From: Cyanobacterium stanieri LEGE 03274
Lineage (GTDB): Bacteria; Cyanobacteriota; Cyanobacteriia; Cyanobacteriales; Cyanobacteriaceae
Length of the DNA: 64,000 nt
NCBI RefSeq assembly: GCF_015207825.1
Contig: NZ_JADEWC010000008.1
Location: 1-64,000, forward strand
Direction: 5' to 3'
Positions 9,399-18,921 of this stretch are shown here, piece after piece (position 1 is the first letter of the stretch; every line of letters begins with the position of its first letter). The notes under the pieces were generated by a model. It saw nothing but the letters and a program-made list of their open reading frames with translations, did no database searches and was not told the DNA's origin. Both the position numbers and the translations under genes were made by a program.

Positions 9399-10823
9399 TT
9401 AAATAGTTGCTGATGTTAAGGCTAGATCTCGTTTAATCGTTATGGTATTATCTTGCAGTAAGATGTTTAAGTTTGAATTTTCATAGTGGGTTTTATCTCC
9501 TAAAATTGTGATGGAATATTTTGCCCTAGTTAAGGCTAGTTTTAATTCTGTTAAGGTAGGATTATCTTGATTATTTTTATCAACGACGATTAGTAAATTT
9601 TCTGTTTCTTCCCCATACCAGTTAGAGATAGATTTTATTATCTGATTGTTTGAATTAGAGTCTAATAGTTGTTGAATGAGAGTAGATGTATTTTCCGAAA
9701 AGGTTAGTATTTGATAATCCTTATTTTCTAGTAAATATTGTTTTAAGACGATAATCATTTGTTGAAAATTGACAATATCATGCCAGATTAAACAGTTTTT
9801 TTCTAGTAACACAGGTAGATTGTCTGTCTTTCTGGGGGTGTTTAATGAATGAGAAACGGGGGTATAAGGATAGTCATTGTAAAACAAGGGAAAAATTTTT
9901 CTGGCTAAGTCGATAGTTAAGCGATGGTTTTCTTTTATTTCCAGACGATAAGCAGGAGATAAATTATAAAATAGTCTTTTCAAAAAATTATCATTATCTT
10001 TGTCTAATTCTCCCAATAAGATTAATTTTTGACTATTCTTTGCTATTCTTTCAATTACATTTTGAGTCAATAAATGACTATCTTCAATAATGACTACATC
10101 AAAAATTTTGTCGGGAATTAAATCAATATCACTCACTAAACAGGTGTGAGGAAAATTGACAGTATTAATAGTTAATTGGGTTAATTCTTCTAAGTCGTTA
10201 TCGGCAAGATTTTGATAGTTTTGTTTTAGATATTCTCTTTGAGTTAGGAGGTGAGAAAATTTTTTGATTTTTGCCATTAATAACATACATCTGTTATCGG
10301 AGATTTGCGGAAATTTTTGCTTAATCCTTTTTCTCAATTTCTCTTGATTTGTTTCTGTTATTAACTTTGACAATTTTTGGATGTTAATTTCTAAATTATC
10401 AAAGATAGTATCGGGTAAAAGATAAGGAGGAGTGAAGTTTATTTCTGGATTTTGTATTTTTGATTTTAACCAGTTTTTGACTATTTCATAATATTTTATT
10501 TCCTGATTTATCTGTAATGGTTTAAGACTAAGATTTTGATATTGATTTAAACTACTTTGATGGGGAGAAATAATTAAGGTTGAGTTTTGATTTTTTATAG
10601 CCGTGTCAAGAATAGCTTTGGCTATTTCTGTTTTTCCACTAGCTGGATTTCCTGCAATGATGACTAGAGGAAAATTCGATAATCCTAATTCAATGGCTTC
10701 TTTTTGTTTCACTCGAAAGGGGAAGTTACCTTGATAATGAGGTAAGTTTAATTGGTTTCTTGTGTTAATAAAACTTATAGGTTTTTCCGTTATTTGATTG
10801 ATTATCTCTAAGGGTAAATTCAT
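9399..10823 (-). CDS. Compact SF1-type helicase/NTPase
   Basis: The 474-residue protein shows superfamily 1 helicase motifs in order: a Q-motif-like FPFRVKQKEAIELGL (about 34-48), Walker A GNPASGKT (58-65), a Walker B position reading VVIIED (243-248), motif III LILLGELD (267-274), ENHRL (about 298-302) and motif VI ALTRAK (430-435). This order fits UvrD/Dna2/UPF1-like enzymes, but the protein is short, lacking large 1B and 2B insertions. The usual D-E of motif II reads E-D. It is third in the operon, between the DUF2357 and PLD genes, 79 bases and 112 bases away. ATP-driven unwinding or translocation feeding a nuclease is inferred. A non-processive NTPase is the alternative. Confidence 0.78.
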   Translation of the reverse strand: MNLPLEIINQITEKPISFINTRNQLNLPHYQGNFPFRVKQKEAIELGLSNFPLVIIAGNPASGKTEIAKAILDTAIKNQNSTLIISPHQSSLNQYQNLSLKPLQINQEIKYYEIVKNWLKSKIQNPEINFTPPYLLPDTIFDNLEINIQKLSKLITETNQEKLRKRIKQKFPQISDNRCMLLMAKIKKFSHLLTQREYLKQNYQNLADNDLEELTQLTINTVNFPHTCLVSDIDLIPDKIFDVVIIEDSHLLTQNVIERIAKNSQKLILLGELDKDNDNFLKRLFYNLSPAYRLEIKENHRLTIDLARKIFPLFYNDYPYTPVSHSLNTPRKTDNLPVLLEKNCLIWHDIVNFQQMIIVLKQYLLENKDYQILTFSENTSTLIQQLLDSNSNNQIIKSISNWYGEETENLLIVVDKNNQDNPTLTELKLALTRAKYSITILGDKTHYENSNLNILLQDNTITIKRDLALTSATI

Positions 10824-10902
10824 AGTGTTTAATTAATTTAGAATGATGATTTTTGCGTTAATTCATAAAGGATAGAAGGGATAAATCCCTAACTACAAAC
10901 CT

Positions 10903-12447
10903 CTATTGCCATTCTGCTAACCAATAACAAATGTTTTCTATAATTAGCTTGACTCCTGTTTCTAAATTTTCTTTTAAAGGATGAGATATTTTGATAAGAT
11001 TAATCTTACTCTCTATAATTTCTTCTGTTTCTTTTTCTGATGATTCTGGGGAGGGATAAAGATAAAAACAAATAGGCAACTTATCTTTAGATTTTTCTTT
11101 TATCTTCTTTAAGATTTCTGCTTCTGGTTGATACCAAAATACCCATATTAACCATTGATAATTAGAAAATTCTGGCTCTCTGTCTGTTATTCTTTGTATG
11201 GTGATATTTAACTGAAAATCTCCTTTTGTTATGTTATTAGTATGTTGTTGAAGATTGAAAATAAATGCTGATTTGTTTAATAGGCATAATATCTTAAATT
11301 GTTGGTTATCTTTTAAATATTTGCCTTCTTTGGGTATGTCTAAAATTTCTATTTTTGTTTGACAATCAAGATAACTTCCTTCTAATTTTAATAAGGCTTC
11401 TAACCATAAAATTTTGACAACATCCACTAATAAGGCTTGACGAAATCCCCAAAATTTTTCTTTCTCTGTGCGTCTTTTTAAGTAGTCTTGATAGGCTTGA
11501 TAAAAACTTCGATAAATGGGATTTTGTTGTAAAACATAGTTGGGCTTTCCTGTAAATATTGTTGTACGAGGAATTGTTTTGACACTTGGCTCTTGACGAA
11601 AACGCTCTATTGCTATATATAATGATTTAGCTTCTTCATAATCACTGCGATAGTCTTGACATTCTAAATGTAATAAATCGCAAAATCCTTTTAAAAATCG
11701 ATTTTCTGGGGTATTATAGTTTTGATAGCGTTTAATGCCCATTAATTCTTGTCTTGCTCCTGCTTTTTCGATCGCATCTTGCCCCGGGCGACGTACATAA
11801 TCTCTTAAACAATAGGCATCCATTTCTTGAATATGTCCTAAAGGCATCATCTCCGCTACACGATTAAGTTGAGAGCGTAATTTAGGAGCAATTAATTCTA
11901 ATTTATGTCTTAGTTCATAGCGTTTATTGAGTGCTAAAATAAGGGGTAAACGGGCATCTTCTTGACTTAATTTTTCTAAACTTTTTTCAATATTTAAAGG
12001 AGTAGTTTTTTTGTTTTGATGATGGTTAGTTAAACTGTGAAATAATCCAATAAAAAGGCTGATGCTTTCTGCTGTGGTGCGATCGCACTTTTGTCCTAAC
12101 TCTTTTAGTAAATTTTTAGCTAAATCCTCATCATTGGTTAATTGTGTCTCGTCTAATACCTCATCTTCAAGGTAAAATTTAATTACTTCTCCTTGTTTAG
12201 TTTGAATATTAATTAATTGAGTTAAATTATTATTAGTCTCAAAATCAGCAACTTGTATCAAGGGAAATCCAATTTCATATAATCCTTTATCTCTTTCCAT
12301 TAAGAAATGATATTGATGTTGTAAATCTTCATCATCGGCTAATTTGAGAAAAGGGCGATTTTTACTTTTTAAGGTGACAATAGACTCTGAGTTAAACGAG
12401 TTAAATTTATTGTCTAAATAATCAGCAATACTCGGATAATAAAACAT
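10903..12447 (-). CDS. DUF2357 (McrC-like) protein without visible nuclease motif
   Basis: The 514-residue protein has the DUF2357 hallmark NTPENRF at residues 245-251, followed by a helical segment and the LWLEALLKLEG stretch (about 350-360) that precedes the nuclease domain in McrC-like relatives. In those relatives a PD-(D/E)xK core follows; here I see no clear D...(D/E)xK arrangement in residues 360-514. It may therefore be a structural adaptor for the McrB-like ring, or a strongly diverged nuclease. It is second in the operon, 99 bases after the AAA+ gene, the usual McrB-McrC order. A HIP1 site lies near 12081. Confidence 0.75.
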   Translation of the reverse strand: MFYYPSIADYLDNKFNSFNSESIVTLKSKNRPFLKLADDEDLQHQYHFLMERDKGLYEIGFPLIQVADFETNNNLTQLINIQTKQGEVIKFYLEDEVLDETQLTNDEDLAKNLLKELGQKCDRTTAESISLFIGLFHSLTNHHQNKKTTPLNIEKSLEKLSQEDARLPLILALNKRYELRHKLELIAPKLRSQLNRVAEMMPLGHIQEMDAYCLRDYVRRPGQDAIEKAGARQELMGIKRYQNYNTPENRFLKGFCDLLHLECQDYRSDYEEAKSLYIAIERFRQEPSVKTIPRTTIFTGKPNYVLQQNPIYRSFYQAYQDYLKRRTEKEKFWGFRQALLVDVVKILWLEALLKLEGSYLDCQTKIEILDIPKEGKYLKDNQQFKILCLLNKSAFIFNLQQHTNNITKGDFQLNITIQRITDREPEFSNYQWLIWVFWYQPEAEILKKIKEKSKDKLPICFYLYPSPESSEKETEEIIESKINLIKISHPLKENLETGVKLIIENICYWLAEWQ

Positions 12448-12495
12448 TTCCTATCGTGAATAGTTGATGGTAAATAGTTAATAATTCCTCCTTTG

Positions 12496-12516
12496 TTAAG
12501 GGGGGCTAGGGGGGAT
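12496..12516. repeat. G-rich short dispersed repeat
   Basis: The sequence TTAAGGGGGGCTAGGGGGGAT, here broken as TTAAGGGGGG, CTA and GGGGGGAT, is a known kind of cyanobacterial intergenic repeat. It lies in the 99-base gap between the AAA+ and DUF2357 genes. Confidence 0.5.
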
Positions 12517-12546
12517 CATTGTGGTATATTGATTATTGAGAATCAC

Positions 12547-15135
12547 CTAATCGTTACTTGTTTCCTGATAAACCATCCCCTTCCATTGAAACTGCCCATA
12601 TTGCCCATTTCGTGCCACCTCAAAAGCCTGTTTTAAAGACTCATCCCCCAATTCATCAATGATTCTTTTCAACTCCTCTAACTGGGGTTTAACATTGCTA
12701 TCCTCTACCATCAAACCCCTTAACTTCGGTAACAATTTTTGTCCAAATTGATCTGAGATAGCTTTTTTTCTGATATTATCGTCTTGTAGAGCATTCGGAT
12801 AGTTTACCACATACTTTGCGATCGCCTGATAAACTCGATGGGCAAAAGGTCTTCCCAAAGCCTCCATAATGTTATTAACTCGATTAACATAGTCTTTGAC
12901 ACTCTCTAAAACACTGCTACCCTCTTGGGGTTGTTGACACCAACTGTTAAAAGTTTCCCAAGACAAGTATTCTTTAGGAATGTCAACCTTCCGTTTAACT
13001 CCCCTTAACTTCAATTCGGGAGGTTTGCCAAAAGTTAATACATTTGCCCTATCTAACACTTTATCTGATAAAGACTGAGTGGTTTCATCCTCATTCATTG
13101 TGCCTACAAACAAAAATTGATCGGGAATTTTTACCCTTTTGTCTTCCTTTGATAACTTTAAACTACCTGCCTCAATTTCTAAAAAAGTATCGTCATTTCT
13201 TCTGCTTTCTAACTTAGATAAAAAATCACTAAAATAATATTCAACCCTTGCTAAATTCATCTCATCAAGCAATACTAAAACCATGCGATTTTTTAAGTCA
13301 TTTTGCCTTTCATGTTGATAGAGATAACGCATTAACTCAGTAGGTTTATATTTCTTTTCAATATAGTTAAAAAACCCTTGTAAGTCTTGGGGAGAATCCC
13401 AACGGGGTTGCACAGGTAACATCACCAAAGGTGCACCAATAAACTCACCATAGGCTTGGGGTAACTCACTTTTTCCCGTGCCACTAATCCCGGCTAAAAT
13501 TACTAAAGCAGAAATATCTTGCACCTTTAAAGAAGTGTGAAAAGCATTAATAACCCTATCAGAAAAAGTTAAGCCTTTTGCTTTTAAATAACTCTTCAAT
13601 TGATTTAAGAAATCAGATTCACTCTCAAAATATTTTTCTATTTGTGCTTTAACTTCTACGGGAATCTTTAAGGCTTGGAAAGCATAATCAACACTATTTT
13701 TTATCTCCTCTAAATCCTCTTTCAATCTTTTAATTTCCTTTTGTAACTCTTTAATTTTACCTTCTTTTCTTTGTATCTCTATTTCTCTCCATTTAATTTC
13801 ATTTTCTAAATTTTCTTTTTCTGTTTCTAAATATTCTATTTTGCGTTTTAAACTACCTAAATCATTCCTTTTAATTCTAAATTGTGCCTCTAATTCATCT
13901 AATTCTCTTCTTAATATATCAGCCTGTTGAGCCTTTGTTTCAATCGTTTGAATTTCTTGTAAAATTCTATCTCTTTCTGATTCTAAACGAGGAATTTCTA
14001 AAACTAAAGTTTGCTGTTGATTTTCTAAGGTTTCGTATTCATTTTTTAGGGCATCATAGCTACTTCTAAAAATTTCTAATTCAGCAGTTTTTTGATTGAG
14101 ATTTTCTAGCTTATGGTTTAAGTTTATTAATTCATTTTGTTTTTGTTCAAATTCTTCTTTTATGTTATTTAATTTAATCTCATATTTTTCATTCTCATTA
14201 ATTTTATTTTGAATTATCTCTTTTTGATGATTAAGATTGTCAATATCATCTAAAATTTGATTTTGCTTATTTTCTAAAATGCTATATTCTTCTTTTAAAG
14301 CATTATAATTTACATTAAATATCTCTAAATCTTCTTTTTTTTGCTTAAAATTATTTATTTGATTATTTAATTCTTTTAGTCGATATTTTTTATGTTCAAA
14401 TTCTTCTTGAATATTATTTAATCTTATCTGGTACTTTTCCTGCTCAATAATTTTTTCTTGAATTAATTTTTTCGTGTTGTTAAGAATCTCAATTTCTTGT
14501 AAGATTTTATTCTGTTCCTTTTCCAAGATGGTATATTTTTGGTTTAAAGCCTCATAGTTGACTTTGGCAATCTCTAAATTTTCTTTACTTTTACTTAATT
14601 TGTCTATATTTTGCTTTAAATCATCTAATTCAGCTTGTTTTTGCAAAAATTGACTAGATACTAAAGATAAATTATTTTTTTGATTTTCTCTTTCTTTTAT
14701 TTGCTCTTTAATATTATTTAATTCTGCTGTTGATTCATCAATTTTTATTTTTAATATTTTATTTTGTTTAATTCTTGCTTCTAACTCTTCTAAATTATAA
14801 TGTTCTTGTTTAATGGTAATAATTCTTGTTTCTAAATCTTCTTTTTCCTCATTTAAATTATTAATTTTTGTTGTCAATAATTTTTGCTGTTGTTGTAAAT
14901 AATCCAGTTGTGGTTTAAATCCAAATGCTTCTTTCAATTCCCGATTTTTTTCGTCTAATTTATCTACGTCTTTCTTAATTAAAGTAGTAGAAATATAGCC
15001 TCCAGAAGTTGTAGCGAAAAAACCGACTATACTTTGTGATAAATTACCACCAGTCACTGCAATAACTAACGTTGCTAAACCACCAGTAACAGCAGAGGGA
15101 ATGATTTGAGAAATAAACTGAGGTGGTTTTTTCAT
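12547..15135 (-). CDS. Membrane-anchored coiled-coil McrB-like AAA+ ATPase/GTPase
   Basis: The 862-residue protein has three parts. Residues 8-53 contain two hydrophobic segments separated by a GGN turn, a likely membrane hairpin. Residues 55-480 are almost continuous coiled coil, including tandem 83-residue units at 187-269, 270-352 and a diverged third from 353. Residues 480-862 form an AAA+ domain of the McrB branch: Walker A GISGTGKS (549-556), VQPRWDSPQDLQGFF (575-589), Walker B LVLLDEMN (620-627), sensor GTMNEDETT (678-686) and LDRAN (694-698). McrB-type rings power type IV restriction. It is first in the operon, followed by the DUF2357 partner. A membrane-tethered sensor or motor is inferred. 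No methyltransferase is nearby. Confidence 0.85.
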   Translation of the reverse strand: MKKPPQFISQIIPSAVTGGLATLVIAVTGGNLSQSIVGFFATTSGGYISTTLIKKDVDKLDEKNRELKEAFGFKPQLDYLQQQQKLLTTKINNLNEEKEDLETRIITIKQEHYNLEELEARIKQNKILKIKIDESTAELNNIKEQIKERENQKNNLSLVSSQFLQKQAELDDLKQNIDKLSKSKENLEIAKVNYEALNQKYTILEKEQNKILQEIEILNNTKKLIQEKIIEQEKYQIRLNNIQEEFEHKKYRLKELNNQINNFKQKKEDLEIFNVNYNALKEEYSILENKQNQILDDIDNLNHQKEIIQNKINENEKYEIKLNNIKEEFEQKQNELINLNHKLENLNQKTAELEIFRSSYDALKNEYETLENQQQTLVLEIPRLESERDRILQEIQTIETKAQQADILRRELDELEAQFRIKRNDLGSLKRKIEYLETEKENLENEIKWREIEIQRKEGKIKELQKEIKRLKEDLEEIKNSVDYAFQALKIPVEVKAQIEKYFESESDFLNQLKSYLKAKGLTFSDRVINAFHTSLKVQDISALVILAGISGTGKSELPQAYGEFIGAPLVMLPVQPRWDSPQDLQGFFNYIEKKYKPTELMRYLYQHERQNDLKNRMVLVLLDEMNLARVEYYFSDFLSKLESRRNDDTFLEIEAGSLKLSKEDKRVKIPDQFLFVGTMNEDETTQSLSDKVLDRANVLTFGKPPELKLRGVKRKVDIPKEYLSWETFNSWCQQPQEGSSVLESVKDYVNRVNNIMEALGRPFAHRVYQAIAKYVVNYPNALQDDNIRKKAISDQFGQKLLPKLRGLMVEDSNVKPQLEELKRIIDELGDESLKQAFEVARNGQYGQFQWKGMVYQETSND

Positions 15136-15310
15136 AAATTGTATTTGATTAATAGCCTATGTATGTAATCTTAATACTCGAGCTTAGAGAGAATAAATAT
15201 TTTCATGATTTTTAACATTCCATTTTTGTCAGACATTCTAAGCCCTTAAATAAGCTAAAGTAGTTAATATACATAACTTATAGAAGCAATCATATATAAA
15301 TAACTACTCC
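15136..15310. promoter_or_regulatory. Divergent promoter region between the McrB-like operon and metH
   Basis: This 175-base AT-rich gap must start both the leftward five-gene operon and rightward metH. TTGTCA at 15226-15231 could be a -35 element for metH, with no strong -10 at ideal spacing. I see no cobalamin-riboswitch-like conserved box. Confidence 0.4.
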
Positions 15311-18300
15311 ATGAAAAGCCTATTCTTAGAAAGACTCCATAGCAAAGATCGCCCCGTGCTAGTATTAGATGGTGCTATGGGTACAAACCTACAAGTGCAA
15401 AACCTCACCGCCGAAGACTTTGGCGGGGCAGAATATGAAGGATGTAACGAATATTTAGTCCACACCAAACCCGAAGCCGTGGAAATCGTCCATAGGGGCT
15501 TTTTAGAAGCAGGGGCTGATGTTATCGAAACCGACACCTTTGGGGGTACACCCCTAGTATTAGCAGAATATGATCTTGCGGATCAATCCTATTATCTAAA
15601 TAAAACCGCCACTGTACTCGCCAAAAGAGTAGCCCAAGAATATTCCACCCCCGAAAAACCCCGTTTCGTGGCAGGAAGCATTGGCCCGGGTACAAAATTA
15701 CCCACCCTCGGACACATCGACTATGATACCCTAAAAGATGCCTACGTCACCCAAGTTCAAGGGTTATACGATGGTGGTGCCGACTTACTGTTAGTGGAAA
15801 CCTGTCAAGACGTACTACAAATAAAAGCCGCCCTCAACGCCATCGAAGAAGTATTCAAAGAAAAAGGAGAAAGACTCCCCCTGATGGTATCTGTCACCAT
15901 GGAAACCATGGGTACTATGTTAGTGGGTACAGAAATCAGCGCAGCCCTTGCCATTCTTGAGCCTTATCCCATCGATATATTGGGGCTAAACTGTGCCACA
16001 GGCCCTGATTTGATGAAACCTCACATCAAGTATTTAAGCGAAAATTCCCCCTTTGTGGTTTCCTGTGTACCCAATGCAGGTTTACCTGAAAACGTCGGAG
16101 GACAAGCACACTACAAACTATCTCCCATTGAGTTAAGAATGCACCTAATGCACTTTATCGAAGACTTGGGAGTACAAATTATTGGTGGTTGTTGTGGTAC
16201 TCGTCCTGATCATATCAAAGCCTTGGCGGAAATTGCCACTACCCTCAAACCCAAAGAGCGTCATTATAATTATGAGCCTTCCGCTGCGTCTATTTATGGC
16301 ACTCAACCCTACCAGCAAGATAATTCTTTCTTAATTGTGGGGGAAAGATTAAACGCCAGTGGCTCGAAAAAATGCCGTGATATGCTCAACGCCGAAGATT
16401 GGGATGGTTTGGTATCCCTTGCCAAAAGTCAGGTAAAAGAAGGGGCGCATATCCTTGATGTCAACGTCGATTATGTGGGGCGTGACGGGGAAAAAGATAT
16501 GCACGAATTGGCTTCCCGTCTGGTGAATAATATCACCCTCCCCCTCATGCTAGACTCCACGGAATGGCAAAAAATGGAGGCAGGATTAAAGGTGGTGGGG
16601 GGTAAATGTATCCTAAACTCCACTAACTATGAGGATGGAGAGGAAAGATTTTTTAAGGTATTAGAATTGGCGAAGCAATATGGCGCTGGGGTGGTAATTG
16701 GTACTATCGATGAGGATGGTATGGCGCGCACGGCGGATAAAAAATATGAAATTGCTAAACGTGCCTATAACGATGCGCTGAAGTTTGGTATCCCTGCCCA
16801 TGAAATCTTTTTTGATACCCTTGCTTTGCCCATTTCCACTGGGATTGAGGAAGACAGGGAAAATGGTAAGGCGACTATTGAATCTATTGCGCGCATCCAT
16901 GCAGATTTCCCCGAATGTCATTTTATGTTGGGGGTTTCTAATATCTCCTTTGGTTTGAATCCTGCTGCCCGTCAGGTGTTAAACTCGGTGTTTCTCCATG
17001 AGGCGATGCAGGTAGGGATGGACGGTGCGATCGTTTCTCCTAATAAAATATTACCATTAGCTAAGATTGACGAAAAATCTTTAGAAATTTGTCGGGATTT
17101 AATCTACGATAATAGAAAATTTGATGGGGATATTTGTACTTATGATCCTTTAGGAGAATTAACCACCTTATTTCAGGGTAAAACCACTAAAAGTAATAAG
17201 AAAAATGTGGCTGATTTACCCATCGAAGAAAGATTAAAACAACATATTATTGAAGGGGAAAGAATTGGCTTAGAAGATGCTTTGAATATTGCCCTAGAAA
17301 AGTATCCTCCTTTAGATATTATTAATGTTTTTTTATTGGATGGTATGAAAGTTGTGGGAGAGTTATTTGGTAGTGGACAAATGCAATTGCCTTTCGTTTT
17401 ACAATCTGCCCAAACCATGAAATCGGCCGTAGCTTTTCTTGAACCTTTTATGGATAAATCCGATAGTGATGGCAGTGGTAAAGGTACATTTTTAATTGCC
17501 ACAGTGAAGGGAGATGTCCATGATATTGGTAAAAATTTAGTAGATATTATTCTTTCTAATAATGGTTATAAAGTGGTTAATATTGGTATTAAACAACCTG
17601 TGGAAAATATCATTAAAGCGTATCGAGAATCTAATGCAGATTGTATCGCCATGAGTGGTTTATTAGTAAAATCCACGGCATTTATGAAAGATAACTTAGA
17701 AACCTTTAACCAAGAGGGAATAAATGTTCCCGTCATCTTGGGTGGGGCTGCCTTAACTCCTAAATTTGTTTATGAAGATTGTCAAAATGCTTATAACGGT
17801 AAAGTGGTTTATGGTAAAGATGCCTTTGCCGATTTACATTTTATGGACAAATTAATGCCTGCAAAAAACAGCAGTCAGTGGGATAATTTACAGGGATTTT
17901 TAGGAGAATTTGAAGAAGAAAATAATCTCTTTAAAGGTCGTAATTTTGATGATTCAGGGGAGGTAAAAACTGAGGATAAAAAAGAGAAAGAAGAAGAAAA
18001 AGACCAGGTAATTGATACCCGTAGAAGTGAAGCAGTGGACGTAAATATTGAACGTCCGACTCCTCCTTTTTGGGGTACAAAAATTATGTATCCCGATGAG
18101 TTTGATTTTGACGATCTTTTCTGGTATTTAGATTTACAAGCCTTGTTTGCTGGGCAATGGCAATTCCGTAAACCCCAAGGGCAACCAAGGGATGAATATA
18201 ATGAGTTTTTAGCGGAAAAAGTACATCCTATTTTGGATGAATGGAAAGCGAAAATTCAAGCGGAAAATTTATTACATCCCACCCTCATTTATGGTTATTT

Positions 18301-18862
18301 CCCTTGTCAATCGGAAGGTAATACTTTATATATTTATAACCCTGAAAATCCTGAAGCGAAGGAAGAAATTGCCAAATTTGAATTTCCTCGCCAAAAGTCT
18401 GGTAAAAGACTATGTATTGCCGACTTTTTCGCTTCTAAAGATTCGGGTATTATCGATGTTTTCCCCATGCAGGCGGTGACAGTGGGCGAAATTGCCACAG
18501 AATACGCTCAAAAACTGTTTGCCAATGATGAATATACCAATTACCTCTATTATCATGGTATGGCGGTACAAACGGCGGAAGCCATGGCGGAATGGTGTCA
18601 TGCAAGGATTCGACGGGAGTTAGGTTTTGGCGATTTAGAGCCTGATAATATCCGTGATATGTTTAAACAACGCTATCAGGGTTCACGGTACAGTTTTGGT
18701 TATCCTGCTTGTCCTAATATGTTAGATCAATATGTGCAGTTAGATCTGTTGGATACTAAGCGCATTGATATGTATATGGATGAGTCTGAACAAATATACC
18801 CTGAACAGTCCACCAGTGCGATTATTTGTTATCATCCTGTGGCGAAGTATTTCAGTGCTTAA
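15311..18862 (+). CDS. metH: Cobalamin-dependent methionine synthase
   Basis: The 1183-residue enzyme has all four MetH modules. The homocysteine domain (about 1-320) contains the zinc-ligand [10 protein letters not shown]. The methyltetrahydrofolate domain (about 340-620) includes [11 protein letters not shown]. The B12 cap and binding domains (about 640-880) contain the cobalt-ligand motif DVHDIGK. The S-adenosylmethionine reactivation domain (about 950-1183) follows an acidic linker. It transfers the methyl group of 5-methyltetrahydrofolate to homocysteine in the cytoplasm. Length is typical. It is transcribed alone, divergent from the McrB-like operon, and is followed directly by a palindromic element. 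Confidence 0.97.
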   Translation: MKSLFLERLHSKDRPVLVLDGAMGTNLQVQNLTAEDFGGAEYEGCNEYLVHTKPEAVEIVHRGFLEAGADVIETDTFGGTPLVLAEYDLADQSYYLNKTATVLAKRVAQEYSTPEKPRFVAGSIGPGTKLPTLGHIDYDTLKDAYVTQVQGLYDGGADLLLVETCQDVLQIKAALNAIEEVFKEKGERLPLMVSVTMETMGTMLVGTEISAALAILEPYPIDILGLNCATGPDLMKPHIKYLSENSPFVVSCVPNAGLPENVGGQAHYKLSPIELRMHLMHFIEDLGVQIIGGCCGTRPDHIKALAEIATTLKPKERHYNYEPSAASIYGTQPYQQDNSFLIVGERLNASGSKKCRDMLNAEDWDGLVSLAKSQVKEGAHILDVNVDYVGRDGEKDMHELASRLVNNITLPLMLDSTEWQKMEAGLKVVGGKCILNSTNYEDGEERFFKVLELAKQYGAGVVIGTIDEDGMARTADKKYEIAKRAYNDALKFGIPAHEIFFDTLALPISTGIEEDRENGKATIESIARIHADFPECHFMLGVSNISFGLNPAARQVLNSVFLHEAMQVGMDGAIVSPNKILPLAKIDEKSLEICRDLIYDNRKFDGDICTYDPLGELTTLFQGKTTKSNKKNVADLPIEERLKQHIIEGERIGLEDALNIALEKYPPLDIINVFLLDGMKVVGELFGSGQMQLPFVLQSAQTMKSAVAFLEPFMDKSDSDGSGKGTFLIATVKGDVHDIGKNLVDIILSNNGYKVVNIGIKQPVENIIKAYRESNADCIAMSGLLVKSTAFMKDNLETFNQEGINVPVILGGAALTPKFVYEDCQNAYNGKVVYGKDAFADLHFMDKLMPAKNSSQWDNLQGFLGEFEEENNLFKGRNFDDSGEVKTEDKKEKEEEKDQVIDTRRSEAVDVNIERPTPPFWGTKIMYPDEFDFDDLFWYLDLQALFAGQWQFRKPQGQPRDEYNEFLAEKVHPILDEWKAKIQAENLLHPTLIYGYFPCQSEGNTLYIYNPENPEAKEEIAKFEFPRQKSGKRLCIADFFASKDSGIIDVFPMQAVTVGEIATEYAQKLFANDEYTNYLYYHGMAVQTAEAMAEWCHARIRRELGFGDLEPDNIRDMFKQRYQGSRYSFGYPACPNMLDQYVQLDLLDTKRIDMYMDESEQIYPEQSTSAIICYHPVAKYFSA

Positions 18863-18916
18863 GTTCGTAGTAAGCCCTTTAGGGCTTTTTGAAGGGCTTC
18901 AGCCCTCACTACGAAC
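18863..18916. repeat. REP-like palindromic element, left of the transposase
   Basis: Outer arms are GTTCGTAGT (18863-18871) and ACTACGAAC (18908-18916). Inside are two smaller hairpins, AGCCCTTTAGGGCT and AGGGCTTCAGCCCT. It begins right after the metH stop codon and may terminate metH transcription. Confidence 0.75.
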
Positions 18917-18921
18917 TTGGT

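Noticed and set aside
15136-15310. Cobalamin riboswitch before metH
   Set aside because: The interval is short for one and shows no B12-box-like conserved core.
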